Positions 1 through 6,308 of a stretch of DNA of 10,118 nucleotides are shown in pieces. Under the pieces are notes generated by a model that saw only the letters and a list, made by a program, of their open reading frames with translations, was not told the DNA's origin and did no database searches. This DNA is from Methylocystaceae bacterium (GTDB taxonomy: Bacteria; Pseudomonadota; Alphaproteobacteria; Rhizobiales; Beijerinckiaceae). A program made the translations under genes and the position numbers. Each line of letters opens with the position of its first letter. The first letter of the stretch is position 1. The stretch lies in contig PLZT01000167.1 in NCBI GenBank assembly GCA_003152255.1, positions 1-10,118 on the forward strand, read 5' to 3'.

Positions 1-153
1 CAATTCGAGCTTCGGCGCATTAAGCCCCGCGACAAGCCTTTCGATCGCACACTCGCAATTTTCTCGCTCGCCGTGTGTCGCGGCGGGGTCGTCGCGAAGG
101 CGCTTGAGCTTTTCGATCTTCTCAAAGTCGATATGATTTGGCGCGTCGCTCAT
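1..153 (-). CDS. Hypothetical protein, N-terminal 51 residues (possibly DUF2786-like), runs off the left edge
   Basis: An open frame starts at ATG 153 and stays open to base 1, giving 51 residues. Its start overlaps the stop of the RuvC-like gene as ATGA, a usual sign of translational coupling, and a purine-rich GGAAAGG lies upstream. The visible part is charged and helical (DFEKIEKLKRLRDDPAATHG, then a segment with two cysteines, CEC). The KIxKLxxL...DPAATxGExxN pattern is reminiscent of the start of DUF2786 proteins, which are common on phages and mobile elements and have no clear function. That assignment is a weak impression because only the N-terminus is present. Confidence 0.62.
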   Translation of the reverse strand, partial: MSDAPNHIDFEKIEKLKRLRDDPAATHGERENCECAIERLVAGLNAPKLEL

Positions 154-641
154 TGCGCGCCGCCTTTCCGCATGAGGCCGGCGAGGCCGATCAAGGCCGC
201 CTCGGCGCGCCCGTCATCCTTGACGCGAGCGAACAACCCGGCTTGGCTGGGCCAGCGGCGAATCGCCTCAGAGCGCGCCGCGTCCTTTGCGCCATCCTTT
301 CCCGGAGGAATGCCGATCGCGCGTTTCCAAACGGGCGGCGTCAGAAACGTCACGGGAAGGCCCGCAGCAGCGCAAACGCCTTCGATCACGCCCTTCGATC
401 TTCCGAACGAAAACGCGCCGGTAGGACCTTCGCCGGGGCGGGCGGACACAAATTCGACGAAAGCCGTTGTCGCCTGCCATCTGCAAACGATGCTCGCTAG
501 CAGCGGGGCGTTCACGTTCGGGCGGTTTGCCGGACCGTCCCTCAAAATCGGCATATCTTCGATTTCGAGCAACTCGCCAGTCGGCGAGAGAAGCGCCAGC
601 GCGCCCTTCGAGCCGATGTCGATTCCGATGAATGAGAACAT
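150..641 (-). CDS. RuvC-like Holliday junction resolvase / RNase H-fold nuclease
   Basis: This 163-residue protein has the layout of phage-type RuvC resolvases, which cut four-way DNA junctions with metal-dependent chemistry. It opens with FIGIDIGSKGALALL, carrying the first catalytic aspartate (D8) on strand one. A second acidic residue sits at E63 in AFVEFVSA. The C-terminal KDDGRAEAALIGL has aspartates D142/D143 and E147, matching the usual final DxxxA-E-A helix. The length is close to cellular RuvC (about 170). The start at 641 is supported by AGGAGG a few bases upstream and by the catalytic strand lying at the very N-terminus. It sits inside the element's gene train, so it probably resolves replication or recombination intermediates of the element rather than being the housekeeping ruvC. 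It overlaps the upstream gene by 100 bases. Confidence 0.85.
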   Translation of the reverse strand: MFSFIGIDIGSKGALALLSPTGELLEIEDMPILRDGPANRPNVNAPLLASIVCRWQATTAFVEFVSARPGEGPTGAFSFGRSKGVIEGVCAAAGLPVTFLTPPVWKRAIGIPPGKDGAKDAARSEAIRRWPSQAGLFARVKDDGRAEAALIGLAGLMRKGGAQ

Positions 642-949
642 CTCCGGCCCTCCTCGATTGCGTCGAGAGCAGCGCCGATAAGGGTCGCGGGTGCGCCGTT
701 GCCATCGCGCGTCAAGGCGCTGCGGATTGTTCCGAGGTCGGCGCCATGCTGAAGCGCGATTGAAACCACGATCGCTGCATCGCGGGCCACCGCTTCGAGC
801 GCACCGCCCGATTTGTGAGCGTTAAGAAAAACCTCGCCTATACGGCCATCGCGATAGTGCCCAACGGTGAGGGTGTAACGGTGAAATTCGTGGCAGAACT
901 CGATCGTCTCACCGCGGCGACGGTCCGGCAGGCGGTGGCGGTTTGTCAT
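542..949 (-). CDS. Stand-alone TSCPD-domain protein
   Basis: The 135-residue product carries, at about residues 14-98, the domain found at the C-terminus of B12-dependent ribonucleotide reductases and as free small proteins on alphaproteobacterial mobile elements (TSCPD family). The evidence is TIEF near residue 15, then RYTLTVGHYRDGRIGEVFLN, ARDAAIVVSIALQHGADL and IRSALTRDGNG. The family function is not settled; nucleotide-reductase regulation or DNA/metal binding have been considered. The start at 949 overlaps the previous stop as ATGA and has GGAGG seven bases upstream. The domain ends near residue 98, but the frame continues to residue 135. The last 33 codons or so overlap the RuvC-like gene in another frame and look arginine/serine-rich and non-domain, so the tail may be incidental. 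Confidence 0.78.
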   Translation of the reverse strand: MTNRHRLPDRRRGETIEFCHEFHRYTLTVGHYRDGRIGEVFLNAHKSGGALEAVARDAAIVVSIALQHGADLGTIRSALTRDGNGAPATLIGAALDAIEEGRRCSHSSESTSARRARWRFSRRLASCSKSKICRF

Positions 950-1161
950 CGCGTCGCCTCCAGCTCTGGAAGGGCGAAACCGGCGACAGCGCGTGCCGTG
1001 GCGTCCGCAAGACCGAAGCGACGCGCGATCTTTCTTGCTTGAAGGTCGAAGGCTGAAAGGCTATTTTGGAAATCGAGCCGGCCGGGAAGCTGCTCTATAT
1101 TTTGGGGGTCGCCGCTCGCTCTTGCGGGCAAGGCGGCCCTCGCCGTTTTCGGGGGCGCCAT
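946..1161 (-). CDS. Small hypothetical element protein (71 aa)
   Basis: A 71-residue product that I do not recognise. It starts three bases after the stop of the helix-turn-helix gene and its own stop overlaps the next start as ATGA, so it sits firmly in the operon. The first third is Ala/Pro-rich. The second half, LQARKIARRFGLADATARAV, looks like one or two amphipathic helices, a pattern typical of short basic proteins on rhizobial mobile elements. No catalytic motif, signal peptide or membrane segment is visible. Coding status rests on position and coupling rather than homology. Confidence 0.6.
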   Translation of the reverse strand: MAPPKTARAALPARASGDPQNIEQLPGRLDFQNSLSAFDLQARKIARRFGLADATARAVAGFALPELEATR

Positions 1162-1164
1162 CGA

Positions 1165-1434
1165 TTACGCGGCTTCCGTCGCGTTTTTCGCACGGAGATG
1201 TTGCCGATGCGGGCGGCGCGTGCACTCCTCGATGTAACTGTCCAACGCCGATTTGCGATACCGCACCAAGCCGCCCATCTTGACCCAGTCTGGGCCAGTT
1301 CCGAAGCGCCGATGACGCTCAAGCGTGGGAACCGAGGAGCCGAGATAGGCCGCTGCGGCAGGTGTATCGAGGAGGGGATCGTCGTTAAAAGCAGCCGACG
1401 CGGTCGTCGGGGTTTGGTTCTCTGTAAAGCTCAT
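1165..1434 (-). CDS. AlpA/excisionase-type helix-turn-helix protein
   Basis: An 89-residue DNA-binding protein. Residues about 21-70 match the MerR-like winged-helix of the HTH_17/AlpA/Xis group: LLDTPAAAAYLGSSVPTLER (the recognition helix region), then GTGPDWVKMGGLVRYRKSAL, which forms the wing, then a closing helix. Such proteins bend DNA to steer a tyrosine integrase toward excision, or activate int transcription. Its location two genes downstream of the integrase in the same transcript supports a recombination-directionality role, but a plain transcription factor is possible. The start ATG 1434 has GAGG about nine bases upstream. The C-terminal 20 residues are basic and unstructured. Confidence 0.85.
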   Translation of the reverse strand: MSFTENQTPTTASAAFNDDPLLDTPAAAAYLGSSVPTLERHRRFGTGPDWVKMGGLVRYRKSALDSYIEECTRRPHRQHLRAKNATEAA

Positions 1435-1515
1435 TTTGCGCCCTCGTTGGTGAGTGACGCTGCATAATGGCCGTTGCCGAGGCGGATAAATTGCTCAATA
1501 AGTTTTGACGTTGCG

Positions 1516-2025
1516 CTATTTTTGGGCGTGCCTCGCCTCAATCATCGGGACTAAACAAGCGTCCGCGAAATCATCCTCACCAATCGTCGCCATATAGCCC
1601 TTAACTTGAGCCTTATTCAGGATTGGATCGTTAGAGCGAAGCGCGATCAGTAAGGCCCACGTCATAAGTTTGAGCCAAAACGCCTCGTCTCGAGAATAGC
1701 CTTTTTCTAGCTTGCGCCGGATGGTCGATGCTTTGCCATCAACAGTCGCCGGCAAACCGGGTAGCGCCAGCAATTTATAGCCAACAGCCACCAGCGCCGG
1801 CTGCATTTCTAACGCCCGGCGCTTGCTTTCCGCTCGCGGCACGATTTCCTTGCAATAGGACAATGCAACCGCGATGCGCGAGGCCCTCAATCGCGTCAAA
1901 CCTAGCGTTTCAAACGCTAGAGCAAGGGCTACCGCGTAGCGATCCGGGTCCTCGGGAAGAGGGAGCTTAGGAGCGCCGCCTTCCCCCTTGCGTGGCCCGC
2001 GTCTCCGTTGCTGCGCCTCAGCCAT
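1516..2025 (-). CDS. Hypothetical helical protein encoded next to the integrase
   Basis: A 169-residue product of unknown function. Its ATG overlaps the last 8 bases of the integrase gene, and the end of int supplies its upstream GAAGG, so expression is likely coupled to int. The N-terminus is very basic (QQRRRGPRKGEGG), followed by about 130 residues of predicted helices with a hydrophobic stretch FWLKLMTWALLIAL near residues 115-130. That stretch looks more like a buried helix than a clear membrane span. The basic tail suggests nucleic-acid contact, which is an inference. The codon composition is slightly less GC-rich than its neighbours. An 81-base gap separates it from the helix-turn-helix gene. 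Confidence 0.7.
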   Translation of the reverse strand: MAEAQQRRRGPRKGEGGAPKLPLPEDPDRYAVALALAFETLGLTRLRASRIAVALSYCKEIVPRAESKRRALEMQPALVAVGYKLLALPGLPATVDGKASTIRRKLEKGYSRDEAFWLKLMTWALLIALRSNDPILNKAQVKGYMATIGEDDFADACLVPMIEARHAQK

Positions 2026-3160
2026 CCTTCAAAACTCCACGCCCGAACGCCGCGGCGCTCTCGGCGGCGGCCTTGCGTCGCTTGTCGCTCGAATGGAGAT
2101 AACCGGCCGTCGTCTTTAGGTCGGCATGACCGAGGAGCGCCTGGACGGCCCGAACGTCGGCGCCAGAGGCCAGCGCGCCCGTGGCGGCGCTGTGGCGAAG
2201 ATCATAGGGTCGGAAGTGCTCTATGCCCGCGCGCGCCTGCACCAAGCGCAGCACCTTGTAGACGGCGACGATCGGCTCGCCGAAGCGGCGCCCGGCGAAG
2301 ACATATTCGCAGCCCTGCACGCGTGGCGTCGCGGTCAGAATTTCAATGGCCGGGTCCGAAAGGTGGATTTCTCGCTCGCCGGTTTTGCCGACAACGGTCA
2401 TCTTGCGCCTTGGGATATTGACCCGCGCCCATGTGAGCGTGCGCACCTCGCCGGGACGAAGACCGCAGACCAGCGACAGCCGCAATAAATTCGCCAGCCA
2501 AGGCGAGACCTTACTCTCGCGCTCCATTTCGGCTAGCGCCTTGCCGAACGCGGCGATTTCCTCGGTCTCAAGCGCCTTGCCGATTTTCTTCGTCCGCTTC
2601 ACGGCAATGTCAGCCGCAGGGTTGCGGTGATCGTCGGGAAGGATGCGCGCCCGCTTGGCGTGATTGACGGTCTTTTTGATGAGCACCACGACATAGGCGC
2701 GGTTTCGCTCGCCAGTGGTCGCCGACACGATCTTGTCAACGTCAGCCGGCGTCACATCACCGATGAGCGTTTTGCCGATCTTGGGGAGGATGAGGCGATT
2801 CGCGCGATCTTCATAATCCGCGATCGTCGCGGGGGAGAGCTTCGGCCGGTCAACCTCGTCCACCATCTTGCGCCAGACTTCGCCAAAAGTCGGCATTCCG
2901 GCGCGCGGGTTTTCCGACACGTCGACGCCCTTGCGCGCGCTGGCGAGAATTTCCCGCGCTTCGTCTCGCGCCTCGGGGAGCAATTTGAGCTGCGTCGATC
3001 CGAGCGAGACGCGGCGGCGGCGCGATCCGAGGCGGAAGTCGACGACATAGGAGGTCGCGCCCTCTGTGATCCGCACGCCGAAGCCGGAAAGAGCATCGTC
3101 CCAAACGATCCGTCGCTCGCCGGGACGGAGCGCGTCGACCATCTTCTGGGCGAGTTTCAT
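2018..3160 (-). CDS. int: Tyrosine site-specific recombinase (integrase)
   Basis: This 380-residue recombinase inserts and excises the element at the tRNA-Gln site. Residues 1-90 form the arm-binding region seen in P4-like integrases (VDALRPGERRIVWDDALSGF, GVRITEG). Residues about 93-185 are the SAM-like core-binding domain, and 195-370 the catalytic domain. Catalytic residues in this numbering are R235 (CGLRPGEVRTL), K259 (VVGKTGE), R322 (PYDLRHSAATG), H345 (LLGHADLKT) and the nucleophile Y354 (TAGYLHS). The HxxR box has tyrosine (Y319) instead of histidine, a variant I believe occurs in this family. A longer frame exists from a TTG at 3214, but ATG 3160 gives the standard N-terminus (MKLAQKMVDAL) and is preferred. 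It leads the operon and faces away from the attachment site. Confidence 0.95.
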   Translation of the reverse strand: MKLAQKMVDALRPGERRIVWDDALSGFGVRITEGATSYVVDFRLGSRRRRVSLGSTQLKLLPEARDEAREILASARKGVDVSENPRAGMPTFGEVWRKMVDEVDRPKLSPATIADYEDRANRLILPKIGKTLIGDVTPADVDKIVSATTGERNRAYVVVLIKKTVNHAKRARILPDDHRNPAADIAVKRTKKIGKALETEEIAAFGKALAEMERESKVSPWLANLLRLSLVCGLRPGEVRTLTWARVNIPRRKMTVVGKTGEREIHLSDPAIEILTATPRVQGCEYVFAGRRFGEPIVAVYKVLRLVQARAGIEHFRPYDLRHSAATGALASGADVRAVQALLGHADLKTTAGYLHSSDKRRKAAAESAAAFGRGVLKDG

Positions 3161-3184
3161 TGTCCGAGTCCGCCGACCTAGATT

Positions 3185-3243
3185 GGTGACACGAGATTGA
3201 TGGAGAGCCGTCAAAAAAGCGTCCGTGTCACCACCATGTCACC
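3185..3243. promoter_or_regulatory. Three TGTCACC-type repeats upstream of int: candidate arm-type integrase sites or operator
   Basis: GTGTCACC occurs at 3225-3232 and ATGTCACC at 3236-3243, in the same orientation and 11 bp apart (one helical turn). GGTGACAC, the exact reverse complement of the first, lies at 3185-3192. They fall just before the int start and about 130 bp from the tRNA-derived crossover core, where lambda-like recombinases have arm-type sites. They could also be an operator for int autoregulation. The repeats are seen directly; their role is inferred. Confidence 0.5.
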
Positions 3244-3368
3244 GGAAGGATGATGTTTCAAGATGCTTCGTAATGCCTCTTAATGGCGGAGAGCAGCCGC
3301 CATCCGACCTATAGGCTTGAAATTGATGGCTCTTGACGGCGCGTGAATATTGTTGATAAGTGGACGAA

Positions 3369-3417
3369 GCGGACTCTGACTCCGTCAATCTTGGTTCGAA
3401 TCCAGGTCCCCCAGCCA
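3369..3417 (+). other. Attachment site: 3' half of tRNA-Gln (CTG anticodon), 5' half missing
   Basis: The 49 bases form the 3' half of a tRNA. There is an anticodon arm (GCGGA / CTCTGAC loop / TCCGT) with anticodon CTG at 3376-3378. A variable region follows, then a T arm (CTTGG, TTCGAAT, CCAGG), the acceptor 3' strand TCCCCCA, discriminator G and encoded CCA ending at 3417. The bases upstream do not provide the pairing TGGGGGA strand, so it is not a functional tRNA. A weak D-arm-like echo (AAGTGG) at 3359-3364 may be the element's own attP sequence. Next to an integrase, this is the classic duplicate of the tRNA 3' end left at the distal junction. The intact tRNA is predicted left of the window. 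Confidence 0.9.
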
Positions 3418-3433
3418 ATAAACCGGCCCGCGA

Positions 3434-4099
3434 TCAAAAGGTTTCGCTGGCGGCCGCCAACTCCCGCGCCTTCCGTCGAGGGAGAGGTCCATCCGGTCGT
3501 AGTGGATAATCCCTCAGATTTTGCAGGTGGGGTTCTGCAATTACGGAAAATGGCGTTTGCCACAGCGCGCTCTTGTGAAGCCAAAGATAGACCTGCATCG
3601 CCAGCCAGGCATCGTGAAGCGCGTCGTGCCTTTGGCTGCGTTGTCCGATTGCGAGGCGCGAGCAAATTGCCGAAAGCGACGCGCTTCCGCCGAGGCCCAA
3701 GCCTCGATAGGCCTGCATCGTGCAATATGACGGCAGGGAGGGCATCTGTAGCCCTGCCGCCTCAAACTCACGCGCAAGAAATGATTTATCAAACTCAGCA
3801 TTATGCGCGACGACAAGACCAGCAGATGAAATAAAATCGAATAATGGCGCGGCGTAATCGGAAAACGGCTGCTGATGGCGCAATATCCAGTCGTCATACC
3901 CGTGGACTTCTTCGGCTTTTGGATGGCTCTTGCGTCCAGGATCAAAAATCAGGTGAACTTGATCGAACTGAAGGACGCCAGTTAACATTTCAAAAGTCGA
4001 AAGCCTGATAGCGCCGAGGCTCACTATCCTGTCGGCGCTGTGAAGGCCTGTCGTTTCAACGTCGACGAATAGAATGCTTGCCGGCGGTCCCTTCAGCAT
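3434..4099 (-). CDS. DEDDh-family 3'-5' exonuclease (DNA polymerase III epsilon-like)
   Basis: The 221-residue protein is an exonuclease of the proofreading-subunit fold. ExoI is ILFVDVETTGL, with D13 and E15 binding metal. ExoII is VVAHNAEFDKSFL, with D104. ExoIII is QRHDALHDAW, with H158 and D163 in the H-x4-D spacing. The length and the absence of a polymerase-binding tail suggest a stand-alone repair or RNA/DNA trimming nuclease rather than the main DnaQ. The frame is open much further upstream, but ATG 4099 is chosen because GGAGGGG precedes it and the ExoI strand follows at once. The gene ends 17 bases from the tRNA remnant, facing it, and is the first chromosomal gene outside the element. 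It is divergent from the nitroreductase gene. Confidence 0.9.
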   Translation of the reverse strand: MLKGPPASILFVDVETTGLHSADRIVSLGAIRLSTFEMLTGVLQFDQVHLIFDPGRKSHPKAEEVHGYDDWILRHQQPFSDYAAPLFDFISSAGLVVAHNAEFDKSFLAREFEAAGLQMPSLPSYCTMQAYRGLGLGGSASLSAICSRLAIGQRSQRHDALHDAWLAMQVYLWLHKSALWQTPFSVIAEPHLQNLRDYPLRPDGPLPRRKARELAAASETF

Positions 4100-4273
4100 A
4101 TGCCCCTCCACAATGAAAGGGAGGATTCCACGCGGCGAGGGCGAATGTCGAGTCCGCGCGCGCCACAAACGCAAAAAAACGGCTCGCCGATATTCTGCTT
4201 GGCATTGTCTTGTTAGTGGATGATGGCTTTGCTGCTGGCGTTCGAAAAAGCGTTCCGACGAACGGAGGATGCG

Positions 4274-4861
4274 ATGGATGTTTTCGAAGCCATCAATACG
4301 CGGATCAGCATCTCGGTTTTGAGGGATCCAGGGCCGACAGACCAGCAATGGGAGATGCTTCTGCGCGCGGGCGCGCGGGCTCCGGATCATGGCCGACTGC
4401 GGCCTTGGCGGTTTCTCATCGTGCGCGGCGAAGCGCGCGAGTTGCTCGGCCACGTCATGGCCGAGGCCTTGCGCGCGAGCAAGCCGGATACGCCTTCGGA
4501 AGCGCTCGACCGCGAACGGCGCAAACCCTTGCGGGCGCCAGCCCTGCTTGTCGTGGCCGTCGTCCCTGTCCCGCATTCCGGCGTGCCGGAAATCGAGCAA
4601 ATTCTGGCGGGCGGCGCCGCGGCGCAGAATATTTTGCTCGCCGCCCACGCCCTTGGCCTTGGCGCGATCTGGCGCACGGGGGCGCCGGCCTATGACGATT
4701 ATGTCGCGCGAGCCCTCGGCTTGCCCGCGCAAGGGCGCATCGTCGCCTTCATCTACCTCGGCGCGCCCCATGCTCCGGCTATGCGAAACGTCGCCGCCGA
4801 GCCGCCAAGCGCCGTGGACTGGGGGGCGACCCCGCGAGAATTCCCCCTGCCGCGGAGCTAA
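4274..4861 (+). CDS. YdjA-like nitroreductase family protein
   Basis: A 195-residue FMN-dependent oxidoreductase of the small nitroreductase group; E. coli YdjA is of similar size (about 183). Family marks are the N-terminal AINTRISISVLRDP (phosphate-binding region, R10-R17), APDHGRLRPWRFLIV at 36-50 contacting FMN, the central helix ILAGGAAAQNILLAAHALGL, then GAIWRTG at 130-136 and IYLGAP near 160. It acts in the cytosol, probably as a homodimer using NAD(P)H; the physiological substrate is unknown. The frame extends upstream to 4220, but ATG 4274 has a strong GGAGG five bases before it and matches the family start. Its stop is 13 bases from the convergent antiporter stop, so the two genes face each other. 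Confidence 0.92.
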   Translation: MDVFEAINTRISISVLRDPGPTDQQWEMLLRAGARAPDHGRLRPWRFLIVRGEARELLGHVMAEALRASKPDTPSEALDRERRKPLRAPALLVVAVVPVPHSGVPEIEQILAGGAAAQNILLAAHALGLGAIWRTGAPAYDDYVARALGLPAQGRIVAFIYLGAPHAPAMRNVAAEPPSAVDWGATPREFPLPRS

Positions 4862-4874
4862 TCAGGCGGAGGAT

Positions 4875-6176
4875 TCATTTGGAAATATTATCCTCGTCTC
4901 GCGGCTCCTTAGGCGGCCCGATTGGCAATAGGACGAGCAGGTTGGACACTTGTCCCAATGACCAAGCGACGATCCTGTTCGCGAAAGCCGCGACGACAGC
5001 ATTCGATCTCGCCTCGGCCGACGGCGCCCGGACCATGTTTGCGAGCATCGGGAACAGCGTCACCGTCACGATCGCCGCGCCGACGAGCGCCGAGGCGTTT
5101 TCCGCCGTCATCTGGCCGGTTTGTCGGCCAAGATAGGTAATCGCGACGACGAGCGGCAACGTCGTCGACGAGAGAAGCGCGAGAGCGGGCAGATCGTTTT
5201 TCGCAAGCGCGTTTTTGTAAATGCCGAGCGGCGCGATGCGAATGAGCAGGAAGGCCAGGGTGAACAGCAAAAGGCGGCCGATATTCGCGGGACTCGACAC
5301 CAGCGACGGCAGATCGAACGCCACGCCGCTCGCGGTAAAGAACAGCGGGATGAAGAAACCCGAGCCGATCGACGTGAGTCGGTTTTCGAGCGCCCGCCCT
5401 CCGCATCCCGAAAAGAACACGGCGACCGCCATGCCGGCGGCATAGGCGCCGACGACCGCCTCCATGCCGAAGCTGTCGGCGAGAAAAACGAACCCGAGCA
5501 GCACGAGCAGGGAAATTCGCAACAGCAGCAGTTCGTCGTCTTGTCCAAGCCAGCGCGCCAGCTTCGCGGAAAAACCATTGGATCGCAGGGTCAAAAGCGC
5601 AATGACGGCGGCGAAGGCTAGCACGAAGAACGCGATGCTCAAGAACGTCTGATGGAGATGATGCTTTTCCTCCGCCAGCGCGATCGAGGCCAATAGCAAC
5701 GGACCGAGCTCGCCGATCGCCGCGAGTCCCAGGACATGCCGGCCGAAATTGCTGTGCAGTTCGCCGGTCTGCCGCAAAATGGGGATCAGAACGCCAAACG
5801 CCGTCGTAGGCAAAATGAGGGCGACGAGCAGCGGCGAGCGGACCATGCCGAATAGGTAGAGCACGCCGACGAAGCCGACGGCGAGAGCGAAGCTGGCGAG
5901 CCAGGCCAATGCGCCAAGACGCAGTTCGGGCCGCCCGATCTCGTCCCGTTTCGACTCGAGTCCCGCTTGGAAAAACAAGAAGACGAGGCCGAATTCCGCG
6001 AGGAATTTGATCGTGTTGTCGTTTGTGACCAGTCCCATCACGCTGGGGCCGATCACGACGCCAAGAACGAGTTCGAGCCCGACCACGGGCATGAAGGCGA
6101 AGGCGGGGAGACGAACGAGCAGCGGCGCGAGAACCGCCACGCAGGAAATCGCGAAAATACCGCCAAATTCATTCAT
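4875..6176 (-). CDS. CPA2-type cation:proton antiporter
   Basis: A 433-residue inner-membrane protein with about 12-13 hydrophobic segments, the transporter core of the CPA2 monovalent cation:proton antiporters (KefB/KefC relatives). Marks include VVGLELVLGVVIGPSVMGLV at 31-50, FGLVFLFFQAGLES at 62-75 (the usual FxxGLE segment) and the crossed-helix region LAAIGELGPLLLASIAL at 151-167. At the ion-binding position most relatives have QD, ND or DD; here it is G155-E156, a conservative acid change. The family usually adds a C-terminal RCK/TrkA-N domain, but this protein stops after the membrane core, so nucleotide or glutathione gating is absent. The ion (K+ or Na+) cannot be told. ATG 6176 begins directly at the first membrane helix. 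Confidence 0.9.
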   Translation of the reverse strand: MNEFGGIFAISCVAVLAPLLVRLPAFAFMPVVGLELVLGVVIGPSVMGLVTNDNTIKFLAEFGLVFLFFQAGLESKRDEIGRPELRLGALAWLASFALAVGFVGVLYLFGMVRSPLLVALILPTTAFGVLIPILRQTGELHSNFGRHVLGLAAIGELGPLLLASIALAEEKHHLHQTFLSIAFFVLAFAAVIALLTLRSNGFSAKLARWLGQDDELLLLRISLLVLLGFVFLADSFGMEAVVGAYAAGMAVAVFFSGCGGRALENRLTSIGSGFFIPLFFTASGVAFDLPSLVSSPANIGRLLLFTLAFLLIRIAPLGIYKNALAKNDLPALALLSSTTLPLVVAITYLGRQTGQMTAENASALVGAAIVTVTLFPMLANMVRAPSAEARSNAVVAAFANRIVAWSLGQVSNLLVLLPIGPPKEPRDEDNISK

Positions 6177-6308
6177 CAGGCGCTTCTCGGTTCGATTGTG
6201 TGGTTCTCGATGGATCGCTCAAGGACAGCGTAACCGCGAAAAGCGCCAAACTCAACCGACGACCTTGAACTTATGCTATGTATGGAATCGTTGAAGAGGG
6301 GGGAGGAT

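Larger units (their letters stand above)
1..3417 (-). mobile_element. Right end of a tRNA-Gln-integrated element (int-led gene train plus attachment site)
   Basis: Everything left of the tRNA-Gln 3' fragment at 3369-3417 appears to belong to one integrated element. It has a tyrosine recombinase next to the attachment site, an AlpA/excisionase-like helix-turn-helix gene, a RuvC-like resolvase and small unknown proteins, all on the minus strand with tiny gaps or overlaps. The other end lies left of the window, so size and type (prophage, satellite or integrative element) cannot be decided. No capsid, tail, portal, relaxase or type IV secretion gene is visible here. The boundary is seen directly in the truncated tRNA; the extent to the left is inferred. 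Confidence 0.82.

Noticed and set aside
3343..3417. Complete tRNA-Gln gene
   Set aside because: The 5' acceptor strand and a proper D arm are absent; only the anticodon arm onward matches a tRNA.
4100..4771. N-terminal extension of the exonuclease frame to 445 residues
   Set aside because: The extra 224 codons overlap the nitroreductase on the opposite strand and are low-complexity; ATG 4099 with GGAGGGG explains the protein.
4869..4896. GAGGAT...ATCCTC inverted repeat between the convergent nitroreductase and antiporter genes
   Set aside because: Only six paired bases around a long loop, no T run, and it lies mostly within the antiporter's last codons; too weak to call a terminator.
5121..5621. 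Plus-strand open frame of 166 codons inside the antiporter gene
   Set aside because: The product is a charged, glutamine/arginine-rich mirror of the hydrophobic antiporter on the other strand. It lacks a ribosome-binding site and any family resemblance.
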